Source: Knufia peltigerae
Taxonomy: Eukaryota > Ascomycota > Eurotiomycetes > Chaetothyriales > Trichomeriaceae
Length of the DNA: 64,000 bases
Assembly (NCBI GenBank): GCA_030247855.1
Contig: JAPDRN010000047.1
Span: forward strand, 1-64,000
Direction of reading: 5' to 3'
Shown one piece after another: positions 12,464 through 25,039 of this stretch. A program made the position numbers and the translations under genes. The stretch's first letter is position 1. Every line of letters begins with the position of its first letter. The notes below the pieces were generated by a model. The model was given only the letters and a program-made list of their open reading frames with translations, was not told the DNA's origin and searched no databases.

Positions 12464-14164
12464 ATGGCCTCGTCCTCTGACCTCCGGGGCTTGTGCCCGC
12501 CTCCCTTTTTCGCCGAAAGTTCCTTTCCAGGGACAGGTGGATGTAAGTACCCGTGCTTTCAACTCGGCTATCCGACAACAGACACTGACCGGTCCAGTCG
12601 TCTCCGGGCGCTTTTGTATGCCTATAACCGGCAATTACACATGTTGTCTACCCTGTCCGACCACTGACTGGACTTATGGAGATGGTATGTCATGGTACAT
12701 GAATCGTTGAGCGACGACTGCTGATCTTCATGTTAGGATTTGAGAGTCGAACCGAGATCGCAAATTGGGTCAATGTAGCAGCATTTGTTTTATCGATATA
12801 TCTTATGCTCTCATTCCTGGTTCTTCCTGTGAAATTCACACATCGACATTATCTTAGTGTCTGCTTGTCACTTGCAGTCATCTTCATCGAGGTTCGTGGC
12901 ACCCGAGGCAGCTTTACAGCCAAGGCTGACGATATTCGCAGCTAGCGTTCATTATTCCACTGGCAGGAAAACCTGATCAATGCTTCAATGAGATCACACC
13001 CAACGATATGCACACTAGCGGCGTCTGCGCAATCAGCGGCGCCTTCCTGATGTTCGGCGGCTGGGCTGTCATCATCTGGGTCTTCTGCCGTGCACTTGCG
13101 CTTCATCTTCAAATCTGCTGGGAACTGGTACCTGGCGACAAATTCTTCTACGGGGCTCTCGCGTTTGGCTGGCTGATCCCTCTAATCGGTATGGCCCTGA
13201 CGTTGGGCTTGACCGGAGTCTCCTTCCGGTTTGGGATCGTTTGCCATGTCAACCACAAGGATTCTTTGCAGGACTTTTGGGGGCCGTTACTAGCTTTTGC
13301 TGCGCTGGCCATGGTACTTCAATTCATCACCATTGGGTACTGCGTACATGTCTACATCCGAAGTCTCCTCGATGACAAGACGACGACCACCAACAGCTCA
13401 CAAGCTCCTACATATTCGGGCAGTATCAAGACACTATCCGCGCGACGGGCTTTTCGCCGAGTCAAGCGGGTCATTGAACTTCAATGGCGCGGCGCGTTCC
13501 TGGTTATTGTCATCATTGCCGAGGTCGTTTTCTTCTCCGTGGTCTTTGTGTCAATGGACAACAGCACTCAAGTCAACGAAGCACTGATTAAAAGAGCCCA
13601 GCCATGGCTCACCTGTTTAATCGCCAGTCAGGGCGACAAGAACCAGTGTCTATCTAAAGCGGGAGAATTGGTGCAGTCTGAGGGTGTAGTTATGGCTGTG
13701 CTCATTATCCTCGGGGTAGGTCTACTTTCCCAACGATTATGGCAACATGGCTAATCATATGATAGTTGAGCGGCTTCTGGTGCCTGATGTTCCTGGGCCG
13801 ATGGTCCATGCTTCAAGGCTGGGTCGAACTTTTCAAGTCGCAGTTTAAACGCAAGAACGAATTCGTCTCGGCTGATGCCAGACGGTTTTCGAACGACGCT
13901 CGTACGTACGAAATGCTAAGCGGAACGGGGCATCAACTGAACATCACATCCCCAGATCGAGTTCTAAGCCCTACCTCGCGCGGAGGAATCATGTCCCCAG
14001 AGCCTGATTCGAAGCAAGATTACGCAGGAGGCGCACGAACTTATGTCAACCCGGTGACGAGTTACTCCTATCCACGACCGCCTAGTCAACACAAGGACTG
14101 GGACCCTAGAGCAACACATGCCAGGCCCGATGTCGCATATGATATGCAGACATTCAAAGGGTGA
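12464..14164 (+). CDS. Seven-transmembrane receptor, fungal GPCR-like
   Basis: The exons are 12464-12542, 12598-12684, 12737-12891, 12942-13715 and 13766-14164, giving 497 residues. The N-terminus has a short Cys-rich ectodomain (GLCPPPF, then CCLPCPTTDW) before the first membrane segment, a layout I recall from a fungal GPCR-like family. Seven hydrophobic segments follow: VNVAAFVLSIYLML; LSVCLSLAVIFIELAF; FLMFGGWAVIIWVFC; ALAFGWLIPLIGMAL; LLAFAALAMVLQFI; FLVIVIIAEVVFFSVVF; VVMAVLIILGLSGFWCL. Loop 5-6 is basic (RRAFRRVKRV). A polar tail of about 120 residues is probably cytoplasmic. Donor GTTCGT at 12892 is unusual, but splicing there restores TM2. The ligand and G protein are unknown. The gene could be in the loose GprM/secretin-like group; I do not assign a symbol. 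Confidence 0.8.
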
Positions 14165-16666
14165 ACATTGCCCACACTGGGCCACAACACACGACCTTTC
14201 CTTTGAACCACCACCCGTGTACCTATATCCTTTTCGGCAGCCACCAAGGGTTGAATTTTCTCAATGACTTGGTAACAAACAGCAGACCTGCACGCTACCC
14301 ACGGAGAATGGTTCGAAGCAGACATTCTTTTATCCCCATTTATATCTCATATTAACATCGAGCGGCATCATTCATGATTTGATTGTACAGAGCCAGTGGA
14401 GTCTAGGATTGAGACGGCCCTTTTTTGGGGGGCAGGGACTTGTCAATAGAACAAGAGCAAACGTATCGGTTCGCGCCGAAAAGAGGGACCAAGGTACAAA
14501 AGCAAGCATTTCGGGGAAGAAAAATGACCGACAGTATTCTCGATCATTGTCATTCTACAAGAGAGAGAATGAGACGCAATGTACAAAGAAAAAGGAAAGC
14601 GAAAACGAAGAGTAGGAAGAGACGGATATACCCTTTGCAGATCTTGCAGATTTCATGTCTTTGGATGAGAGAGCGAAGGAGCCAGCACCTGACATTTTTT
14701 TGGATGATTATTGTTTTTGGAAGACTACTCGTTTTGTATAGGACGAGACTGGACAAGTGGTGATGGTGGTGGTGGATGGGTTGATGGATGCATCGCAGGT
14801 GGGTTTTTTGTGGTCAGCACATCTTTTGATGCTGCTATATACCTATGTACTCGTATCTCGTCATTTGTCTTGTAGTACTTTGAGCGGATAGAAATGTTGT
14901 TGGAGAGGGAGAGAGAGACAAAAACCAGATTAAAAATGTTGTCTTCTGATCGTGAAAGTGGTGAACATGACTTTTTCGCTCATGTTACGGTCCATGAGTA
15001 CAACGGTAACACCACATCTGAGGTTCGGTCCATCTCGTGAGAGTTCTACTAGTCTTGGAGAGTTTTCCCAAGGGTCACGATCCTTTCAATCTTTTTCCCA
15101 CAACCCGGTAGGAGGTAAGACCAAAGATGTCCTTGGGCCGGGGGTTTGTCTCCCTCGAACCTTGTGGTCCCCGTCCCGTGTACCCGGGTAGGTAGTTACG
15201 ACGCAAAAAGAAAGGCAAAAGGACGATTTTCCAAATCAAGATCATGCTCCGTAGGTATCCCGGGTACTCAAAAGAGGCTCACAGTAACACTCTCTTGACG
15301 GAGTAAAATTCTCCTCCCCCGGTCCCCGGGATGGTGCTTCCCCTTCCCCCCCATCATTGTCACATTGTTGCCAGTTTGTTTTCCAAGTTGTTTCTTTTTT
15401 TGAGGCGAGATTGTTCCACCCTCGGTAAAAGTTTTCCGTAAGAAGGGTGACGTGATTTGCATGCCCTTCGGTAATCGTGAACCGAGCGAGAGGATTGTAC
15501 AATATCATGAAAGGGGCCGAAACCCAACAAAGAAGAAAAAAAGGGTGGCCCGATCTTTTTGCAAGGGTTGTTTGGAGAAGGTAGTAAGGGAAAAAAAAGA
15601 GAATGTGACGTTGTCCCTTGTACCCTGGCTCATCACCTACCTACATGAGGTTGAGTGGCATTTTGGTTGTTCTCTTCAAAGTCCCGCTCCCCGGTAAGGA
15701 CAAAGGGAGAAAATGACAAAGGGCTTCGTACTTTTCTCTCGTGGAAATGGGAAAGTAAATGGTACCTGTCCAAGGTACGTGGGTAGGAAGGTAATTTGGA
15801 ACCAACCTTTTGATAACTTTGTACTGTACAGGATTCACTCGTACAGGGGACTTGCTATGTCCGCCTTCGACGACTACTTGATCGAAGATTTCAGACATCC
15901 ATTTTCTTTTTGGCACATGTGAAAGTTTGCTTGGAATCTTTGCCTCGGGTGTTGTCGAGAAGAATCTTCTTTTTCTTTTCCTGTACTTACCAGTTCTGTA
16001 ATACCCTAGGTACATTGGTAAGTTCGGAGGAATATTCTATTTTGGCTTAAATGGTTTGTTGAAGAGTAAGTGAGTAATAAACTCTATCAGTACCGACCTT
16101 TTACCTCTTTTATTCCTTGTCTCCGTAGTGTTCCATCTCAGATCCCCATCCCATCGTGTCATTTTTTGAGGGGTTCATGGATTGACATTCAAGTGTACTA
16201 TAGGTTGAATTACCTGGAGAGAGAGAGAGACGAAGGATGAAGTTTGATGTCTTTGAAAAAAGACAAAAATAAAAGGTGACCAAAAGCGGGCCAATCATTC
16301 CCACAAGTGTTCCCGCGTTTTTCGCGTTTTACTACTCTGTAGAAAAGCCTCGACATGCCTATGAAGCGAAGTACAACTTCTGATAAATCAGACGAGTGAT
16401 CAGGACCATGGTGGTGGTAAGTGAGTCAGTCGTCTCAAACAATGAATGATGTAACAGTCCAATTCTCTGATAATAGCCGTACGGTAAATGTGTTTGAGAA
16501 TCTGCATGTCAGCGGGATGAGGAAAGATGTTGACGTCGACTGCGTCATAAACTGCACTAGTGTAAGAGTGTGAAGAGTTCAACTGAAGTTCTAGGTAGGT
16601 AAACAGTCTACAGTCTACACAATACTCACTTCTCGTATTACTCACTAACTCTTACTCCGTAGTCAA

Positions 16667-16698
<32 letters not shown>

Positions 16699-19600
16699 CC
16701 ATCACCATCACCATCACCATCACCTTCACATTACGAATCTCAACTCTTCCGGGTCAAACATGAGCGAAGTCGCAAGGTTGTGACATTGTCTGTTTTGCGA
16801 CTCTTTTCACACCCTTCAGGATCTTCGTACAGTAAAGTTCGTCATCTTCACGGAAACAGACTAATATAGAAACGAGTCTAGAAACACAAACCCCCGGAGA
16901 GTAATGAAAGAGACCCCATTTATCATTCTAGGTTACCTACAATAGGTACACCATGAAAAAAAGAGAACTTCGTTTGGACAATACCCACGAGTTCATCTTC
17001 CCGATTCATCATGTTGAAACATGGCCGAACGAGAAGAAGAGAAAAAAAAGAGAAAACCCACCTACCTACTTCCCTTTACGAGTACGATGAAACAACCGAA
17101 GTAGGTACTCCGTACAAAACGGTTAGCTTTTAGCATCGAGCACTTTGCAAGGGTTTTTGATGCATCTGATGTTTCGTCGGCCTGCTCTCTCTTTCACCGA
17201 TTGCGTCTTCTTCTTCGCCTCACGAGTACGAGGAGGAATAAGTTCCGTCGTCGATGACGCTCCCTACGACGACCTTTTGATGCAACGATACTACATGTAC
17301 TTTGTTACGGAATATCGCAAGTCATTGACATGGCTCCAGCCGAGTGTCGATCAAGGAACGGGTTGCGTCAGGAAAAAAAACACCGAACGATGTCAGAGAT
17401 CAACATGACATGACTTTTTTTTTTGAAGATCTCTTTCTGAACCTAATATACAAGTTACAAGTGCGACCTATGTACAGTACAAGTAACCCTAGGGTTGAAA
17501 GTGGTCGATCATCTCATGCACGAGCGTTTTAACCTTGTACTGGTAGAGAACTGGTCGTCGCGATACGAGCACCTTGAACACCGACTCGCCCTCCTGGGAA
17601 CTCCATACTTTGTTATCCGTATCGAGTCAGCAAATCTCATTCCTGCCTCCATATCCTCCTTGGTACCTCATACTGTACTCGCTCAATCAATAAATCAGTA
17701 TTTTCAGATAAAAGGATCGTTTCTCACGTCCAAGTCCAAATTGCGCCTCGACTAACAACTGTACAGGACCCGGCACAATACCATGTATGTACTAGTTCGC
17801 CAATCTACACAAAGTACTCCCACTCGAAGACCCCCCCCGGTGTAATAAAGGCTAGTGATTTCGATGACTACTATACCACAACGGGAATCTTCTCCTAGCG
17901 TCGCCGCGTCTTTTGGGTGGTCCGGTGTCATCGTTTAAAAGCTTCTATTGTCCGCGGATGCAGGCATCATGCATACCGGTTGTTTCAGAACTTTCTTCAC
18001 GATTACTTTTGTACACAACTCCTCCGACGGTGGCTTTTCTTTTGGTCGTTCGAGAATTCTTTCTATGGAGTAGTACTGGTGCGCAGATCAAATTTGTCTT
18101 TTTACGTGAAGTCTTAGTTCGCGAGTTCTAAAGAGTATGGGTGTGCGAGGTCACAATGCTGAATCCCCCCCGCCATTTGTTTCAGCCTATATGCGCATAC
18201 ACCTTACTATACCTACAGAAGTTGGTTCTGTCTACGTACTGATGTCACCCTATGGGGCATCTACAAGTCCATGTCCTTGAAGTGTGAAAACAAAAGTGGT
18301 TGGGAAACAAATTGTCGCACCATCACGAAAAAACGATGTGCAGAGGACCGTGCCGATACTAACTACTACTACTACTACTTACCACCACCGCTTCCAGACA
18401 CATGGTAAACTCATCAATATCCGTTAAAATACCATGTGAATTTTGTTGTTATTACACGCCTCAAAAGGTGCGGTTGCGACGTATTCGGTACCGAGTACAG
18501 TAGAGGTATTCCGTACACGCACCGTAGGGAATACCTAGCTACAGTACAGCAGGTAGGCCCAAAAATGGGCTTATTAGTCCTTTCCCTTTCCCTGAGTGCC
18601 CACCACCACCACCCTGCTCCCCTCCCTCGGCAACTGGTGCTACAATGCTATGTACAGGAGGGTTTCTTCGCTTGGAGCAATACTTCGCTTGCGCCACCGG
18701 CTTGGGTTGTTTCGCCATGGCAATGATGGTACCCTCGTACTCGTACGAAGTGATGAATGATTCTGTACCCGACAATCCGTAATTCTTGGACTAGGACTCC
18801 TCTTTGTAGGCTTTCAGTCAAAGATCGACGAAGCGGTTTGGGTCCCACAAGGCTCACTACTCGGAACGACGAGGGTGGGACTAATAATTCTTTTGCTGGG
18901 CATCTGCACGTGGACGTAAAAGGAAACCCAAGAAGAAAAAAGAGAGAGACAGGGGGGTGCTTTTGGTAATAACCCTTCTCCGTTGGAAGCGTTGCAAGAT
19001 ATCTTTTCAAATGACAAAATGCATTTTTATTTCACACACCCAAGTCGACAAAAAGCCCACCCTCGACTACGGAGAGTACCTGCAAGGGCGAGCATGACTC
19101 GTACAACGTTTTGGGGTCGTGGCGTTCGATGGTCGATCACTCATCATGCTGGAAGCGAAATAACATGGATTCGACCACAAGACACAAACACACACAAGAC
19201 ACACCAAACAGACCATGGGAGAAATTGGGTTCCTTTGGGCCATTGGAGTGGAATGATGTGCGTCGAGAGAGTATGGGAGGCTGCCTCGGCGGCGGATCTG
19301 ACTCGATCCTGTCGTGCAAGACACGCGTGCGCCCGCAAGGTCTCGCAAAGGTAGGTAGGCACCCCTCTCCCACACATCAATGCTCTCTCTCGTGGGCCCT
19401 TTTGGGGGGCCAACAAAACGTCGCTTGCGTCTTGAGAAGTTGGTCGCACAGGGTGAAACTCAACATTCTAAAACGTCGGTTCGTCGTGAGAGGGAAGAGA
19501 GAGATGCAACTCCCCGATAAAGTTGCACACAAACTGCCACAAAATCCGCCAACCGAGTAAACGGCAAAAGTCATGCGTGTCCCCTCCCGTCCATGCACCA

Positions 19601-20253
19601 ACCTCCACTGGTTGTTGAGAAGGTAAGTGTTTGGTAATTGGGAGGAGGCTTCTTCCAAAGGAGAAAAGAGTTGATATAGGCACGATAGAAATATATTCTC
19701 CTTCAGACATCGCGCATTGAGAAGATAGGCACGACGCTGTACACACAAATGCCATTTCACGTATTGGGAATCCACACGACACATGGAAAAGTTGTAGGGG
19801 TACTTACCCTTTGCACCATCGTAACCCAGAGCGAAAAGAAAATTCGGCCTGGTTGGTATCGCACCGGCGCGAGAAAAACAACGGAAACAGGGGACAAACG
19901 GAGTTGAGGACTGAGATCGAACAGGGAGAGACAACTGTCTTTTTTTTGGAGATGCGCTCTTGTCTTTTTGGTCCTTTCTGGATGAAGCAGAAATTTCGAC
20001 AACCCGAACCCAAAAAAGGCGAGCTCTATTTTCGATTTCGTCGATATCCTTTTTTTTGTGTGGTCGATGATGGGGCATCGTTTATTTTTCGCTCTGATCG
20101 CACATCGTAGAACCTTCCGCCCATGGTTCAGGGTCGTAAAGCCACACACTTTTTGTTGGAAAGCGCTCTCTCGTTGTTCGTCTCGATCGGGGAAACCGTA
20201 ACCACAAACTCATGTTGACATTCTCACCGACCCCCATTCCTCTCTCCAATTAT
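14165..20253. other. 6.1 kb convergent intergenic region without a recognised gene
   Basis: The region lies between the stop codons of two convergent genes (the receptor and RPL29). It is rich in purine runs, GTAC-containing words and CCTACCTA/TAGGTAGG steps. It holds TACTCCGTA at 16653 and 17106, GTACTGTAC-type words at 15821 and 17472, ACGAGTACGAG (reverse) at 18734, and a CAT/CACCAT microsatellite at 16667-16724. Open frames are short except one of 233 codons on the minus strand (19377-20078), whose translation resembles no family I know. No transposase, reverse transcriptase or terminal repeats were seen. Confidence 0.6.
16667..16724. repeat. CAT / CACCAT microsatellite
   Basis: About eleven CAT units pass directly into about five CACCAT units within the intergenic region. 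Confidence 0.9.
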
Positions 20254-20605
20254 CTATACGGCATCTCTCTTTCCCTCCTTGACCTCCTTGAGAGCCTTCA
20301 TGGTTCCGTGCAGAGCATGTCTGTGGTTTCTTCGGAACTTGGGATCGGTGCCCTTGAGGGACGGATATCTGTGGGTCTTTGGCTTCTTGATACTGTTGTT
20401 TCACACACATCTGTCAGTCCATGTTTTCCCTTTCCTGGCCGTGGCTGCTGGAGCGCTGGCAGCGTGGGGGAGAACGTCCGTACCCGTTTCGGTGAGCCTT
20501 CTTGGCCTGGTTGTGCTGAGACGAGTTCTTTGACTCTGGACGACAACTGTTAGAACGAGACTTCTTTACCGGTCCCCAGAAACCACAAGGCTACTTACTG
20601 GCCAT
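20254..20605 (-). CDS. RPL29: 60S ribosomal protein eL29
   Basis: The exons are 20605-20599 (only seven nucleotides), 20535-20484 and 20392-20254, giving 65 residues. The spliced product begins MAKSKNSSQHNQAKKAHRNG and continues KKPKTHRYPSLKG, DPKFRRN and LHGTMKAL, the full eL29 signature; the family is about 60-65 residues long. eL29 is a small basic protein on the surface of the large ribosomal subunit. The tiny first exon ends in phase 1 (ATGGCCA, then donor GTAAGT), and intron 2 (91 nt) splits a glycine codon. It lies about 400 bp downstream of LOS1 on the same strand. Confidence 0.95.
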
Positions 20606-21011
20606 CTCGACGGTATTGGTGACCTGAGAATGATGCGCGGCTTGTGTTTGTCGAGAAATCAGTACGATTGACGTCGCGGGAATCTTGAGGTTGCTGAATT
20701 TACAAAATGTGGGTGTCCTTTCTGGGAATGTTTGCCGCAGGCTTGGCATAATTTTGGGGTGCGGTCATTGAATTTCTAAAGCGGCATGTAACGTTCATGA
20801 GCACGAGTAGGGAGCAAACCTGAAGTGAACATACTTACCCAAGGTATACAGACACATCAAATGCATTAAATCAATCAATTTTCTAAAAGGTATCTTTGAT
20901 GCTAGCGCTTTGGCCGTCATGAGTCTTTCCATTACACATATAAAAATTGTCTTTGGTATCATCATATGCAGGTCGTTCGTTGCTCCATCACCAAATACTT
21001 TTTCCCTCGTT
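20606..21011. promoter_or_regulatory. RPL29 promoter / LOS1 3' flank
   Basis: A 406 bp gap between two minus-strand genes. The part next to the RPL29 ATG must hold its promoter; no motif was assigned. Confidence 0.5.
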
Positions 21012-24000
21012 TCACAACTGTCCTCCCTGTGCAATGAATTTGGCGAAGAAAGCCTTGAAGCCCTTGGGCTCCATGGTTGCCAGTTTCTGCAAGTAATCGG
21101 AGATCATGCTATCATTCATACCCATCGTTCGCAATTCATTTTCCTGAAGCCAAGAAAGGTATTGTTGGCCAGTCTTTAGATAAATCGTCTTTTGTAAACC
21201 TGCCGCTTCAGAAAGTGCTTGACGGGCTTGGGCATCCTTGCTGTTGAATGCCGGGTTAGTCGGCAAAGCCCAGCACAATGGCGAGAACCTAGTTATCATG
21301 AACTGGTCGAAGCCTGGAAGTGCCGGCTGAGGTGCGGCTCCGTTGCCAGTCACCTGACCAGTTGCGGAGACCACGTCGGGTCCGCCCCAGACGGTACACA
21401 TTCTTGACAGGACAATGAATGCCATTTTGGCAGTAGGAAAATCGTCGACATCTCGGGCGAGTTGTTCAATCGAACTGATGACAGATTCAAAAACAGGTTG
21501 ATTGGTCGCGCTGACTAGAACGGCGCCAAGATCGTTTCCAAGAATGATCATCAGGAAGTTGAGGTACTCTCGCTTCAATTCAGCCAGTTCAATCTCATCA
21601 TCTGTTCCCGAAGTACCTGCAGACATTCCAGCAAAGACTCTTTGCAGGAGGCCCGAAAACAGGCGATCAAGGAAATTGGAAATGTCATTCTTGAAACTGT
21701 AAATGACTTGGTCGAGTAGTCGAAGGAACAATGCCATCTCATCTCTCGTTGACGATTCGGTCAAAAGACCTTCCACCCATTGAGGCAGCTGTTGCATCAT
21801 TTGAGTGCCCACAATGCCAACCAGGCGTGAAAAGGCAAACCTTGCAGCCGTCCTAATCTGGAACGATGACTTCAGTGCAGTCAGAGTGACCAATGTTGCT
21901 TCTGCAACCTGTGCGAAAGCTTGCTTGGCCTGTGAAGCGGGCTCAGATCCAGCAGGCCGTGCGGCGGCACCTGGGGTGAAATCGGAATAACCCCGAGCTA
22001 TCGTACCGAGCGCCATGATTGAGTGGTGTATCTGGAGGTTGGCCAGTTCGTTCCCTGTCCTTGCAGACTCGAGGTTGCGTTCGATCTCAGAGAACAATGG
22101 TTGCATGACGACTTGCACGTATTGCGCTTGTTTATCGGGCCCGGCTGATGTCGCACCACATATACATCCCACGGCTTCGAACAGATAGAGCTGGCTTTGA
22201 AATGTCGAGTCTGCACTTGACTCATTGTCTGATGACATGTCATCCCCCTCGGACTCCTTGGGAATCTCCGCTCGGACGACGAGAATGTCCTGTAAGCTGT
22301 GAACTACCACTTCGGTTGCATCTCCAAGGTGAGTTCGCAACTGGCGGATCAGACGCTGTGTAAGATACCAAGCTCGGGCTTTCACCTTCAAGCTTGGATG
22401 ATGTGCAAGCTGAAGGAAAGCCTGTAGGACCGGTTGTATATACTCGGTCTGCTTCTCGAAGAAGGTACTGTGTCTGACACATATTTCCATGAATTGAAGC
22501 TGAATCGCAGGATGACCAAAAGAGCCAACGTCTGATATACGTTAGTATGAATATAAAAGGAATTCAAAGGCATAGTCTTACTTGACTGAACCATCTCCAG
22601 CATCATCTGAGTCAAATTTTCGGCTGCTGGAGTATTTGGCTTAATCTTCTGGAGTCCTCCACCCTTTCCGACGAGATCACCTAAAAGATACACCTCGTGG
22701 AGAGCCAGATCTAGATCGCGCCAGTCGAGCTGTGAACCTTGAGTTCTGAGTCTCTGAAATGTCTCATGGACTAGTGTTGAGATGGCTTGGACATAGAGCT
22801 GCTCGTCTGCACCAGCAATCGTCGCTTGAAGAGACGCCAATCTCTTTCGCAGATCCTGAAATTCCGCTTCGTCGGTCTGCTCGTCCTCTTGGTTCCAATC
22901 TGCTGTATCATCGTATCTCATTTTTGTGAAAATGGCTTTAAGTATTGGCAGAAGCATAGCTGCGCACTGATCGGATCCGGAATTGGCGCTAGTCCGTCGA
23001 AGAAAAGCGAGAACATCATTCATCGCGGTGAGGACAGTGGAACAGACTTCATCAAAGATATCAGAAAAGAAACGTAGAAGGTGCGGTAGGAAAGCCTCCA
23101 GCAACTGTTCAGCTTTGATCCACGTTTGGGAGCCCTGAATTTCAGTATCCAAAATCTTGACAAGGTCTGCCACTGTAGTATTGACAAGCTTGGCCACCGT
23201 TTCAGCAAGATCGACATCGTAATTTGAAGCTCTACTGTCACGCAAAGGTGGACAAGTCACCAGCTTGGAAACCACTGTTTCGAGGTCCAAAAAGGTAATC
23301 ATGTTGATCTTGTCAGCCGCGGGCATACCCTTCGCGACCGTCTCGGTGAAGACGTCGACGGCAGCATCACGAGCCATTTCCTCGCCGGGTCGAGGATTGA
23401 CTTTCTGAGCGCGCTCCAACTGATGGAACAATAATTCAAGCATCTGCTGGTTCACCACCAGAGAGATATCGATCCAGCTAACCCACTTTGCAACAGCCTT
23501 GAGGCAGAGCTCGGCCACAACATCATTCGAACTTCTCCATTGCGACAATATCTCCTCCCAAGATCGTGCAATTTTCTGTACATCACGCTCTCGGACGAGG
23601 TCTTTCAGAGTGCTTGCGCGCTCCTGCTCGTCAGGAGATCTTGACAATAAAACGTCTCCAATTTCATCATGGATAGAGTTGAGTGCCGTCAAGTAGAAAA
23701 CAACACCCGGATAGTTGTATCTCGTGCCAGTCTCTTTTGAAGTCAAAGCAAGTAGGTCATCAAAACATGTCTCCCATCCCGAGCCGTAGAATGCCGCAAA
23801 GAGGAGTGTGATTGTCTGGGCGAATTTGTTGAGAATTGTTCCCGGGTCGGGTATTTCTTCTTCTGTAGATGATCCGTAGAATTTATGCAGATAGGCCATC
23901 AGTTGGTCTTTAATGACCTTCAACCCCGCCTGATCCACCAGTCCTGCCTGTAAGGCATTGTTGACGATCTCCAGGCAGAATATCCGAATCACCATAGGCT

Positions 24001-24213
24001 GACGAGGGACCTGGAGGGATATGGACAGGCACGGCTGCCATGCGGAAGGCTCTTGCCGGAGTTGGTTGACATAGTCGAATGCCTGCCGCTTGAGGGTAGG
24101 GTCCGAGGTAGGACTGTAAGCGATCTGAATCGCTGAGATGATCTGGAATCGCAGTCAGACGAGTAAAGGGGGGTGGACTGCACGCCATAGATCGAACTAA
24201 CCTGGTCATCCAT
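21012..24213 (-). CDS. LOS1: tRNA exportin Los1 (exportin-T)
   Basis: The exons are 24213-24202, 24142-22582 and 22531-21012, giving 1030 residues, the usual exportin-T length. This karyopherin carries mature tRNA out of the nucleus with Ran-GTP. The spliced N-terminus reads MDDQIISAIQIAYSPTSDP then LKRQAFDYVNQLR, the start of the importin-beta-like/Xpo1 region. The rest is an all-helical HEAT solenoid ending WLQENELRTMG...FKAFFAKFIAQG. The first exon is only 12 nt. Intron 2 (22532-22581) splits an Asn codon in QSNVGSFGHP, a conserved stretch. CRM1/exportin-1 was considered first, but the C-terminal region matches exportin-T. Confidence 0.93.
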
Positions 24214-24322
24214 CAGGTAATGCCAGTGTTCCTCACCCACCTGGTCAAATCCGGAACACTGGTCGAATGGTATAGTCACCGCATGGGGGGTGAAACTAAA
24301 GTGGAAGCACGTGCTTCCTGGA

Positions 24323-24583
24323 CTATTCCATGGCGATGACGGCAAATAGATCTTCTTGTAATAGATGGCTCTGGTATTTCTTGTATCTCGTAGCGAGGAC
24401 GACCGATTTCTCCAGCAAAATATGGCTTGCAGACAGGCAGTTGTTGTAGTTGTGGCCGGCCCACTTCAAATTCACTGGACTCGGGGCCAGTTTGAGGCTG
24501 CCCGCCCGCTGTGAAATCATCCCGGCCTTGGCATCTTGCCGTGCTGCTTTAAGACTCGCCTGTGCCGTACTAAGAAGGTGCAT
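24323..24583 (-). CDS. Small hypothetical protein upstream of LOS1, 86 aa
   Basis: A true ATG opens an 86-codon frame with an even, protein-like, partly helical composition (for example HNYNNCLSASHILLEKS). Its stop lies only 109 bp upstream of the LOS1 start on the same strand. I recognise no family. It may be a separate small gene, an upstream ORF in the LOS1 leader, or an exon of a longer LOS1 transcript. There is no signal peptide or membrane segment. Confidence 0.45.
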   Translation of the reverse strand: MHLLSTAQASLKAARQDAKAGMISQRAGSLKLAPSPVNLKWAGHNYNNCLSASHILLEKSVVLATRYKKYQSHLLQEDLFAVIAME

Positions 24584-25039
24584 GTTGCCTTCCTTTTGTA
24601 GTTACACCTCATCTCGCTCTAAATGCGTGATATAAGCTGGATATCCGACATGGCCGAACGGGTCTCTCTGTTATACCCGGAACACAGCTACTCCTGTGTT
24701 GATCATGCTGCTGCATCGGACCAATCGAGCAATAGTTTACGGCCGAAGGAGAACCCCAGACGCTTACTTGGGTTCTGTGATGCGGACCCGCAGCTCGAAG
24801 CGAATGTCGAGATTATTAATGGAGAATATCTAGGAGAGTATAAGAGTCTTCATCAGTACTCAGTAGGGGGGTAAGTTGATGTCTTCTGTACTCTGTCCCT
24901 TACCAAACTACTTGGATGGCTCCATTATCTACACTCTTGCGTCTCAGATAAATCGGCACAATCAACCCAAGACTTCCAGCATCTCTACTACCTGTTCGGA
25001 ACACCTACTGTACGAGCATAACACACCATATACTTCATA
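24584..25039. promoter_or_regulatory. Divergent intergenic region upstream of the DUF4345 gene
   Basis: The 456 bp separate the small minus-strand ORF from the DUF4345 gene. An 83-codon plus-strand frame from ATG 24623 has no recognisable homology and is left unannotated. Confidence 0.45.

Noticed and set aside
14165..20253. RIP-mutated transposon
   Set aside because: The region is not strongly AT-rich, and no transposase or polymerase fragments or long repeats were seen.
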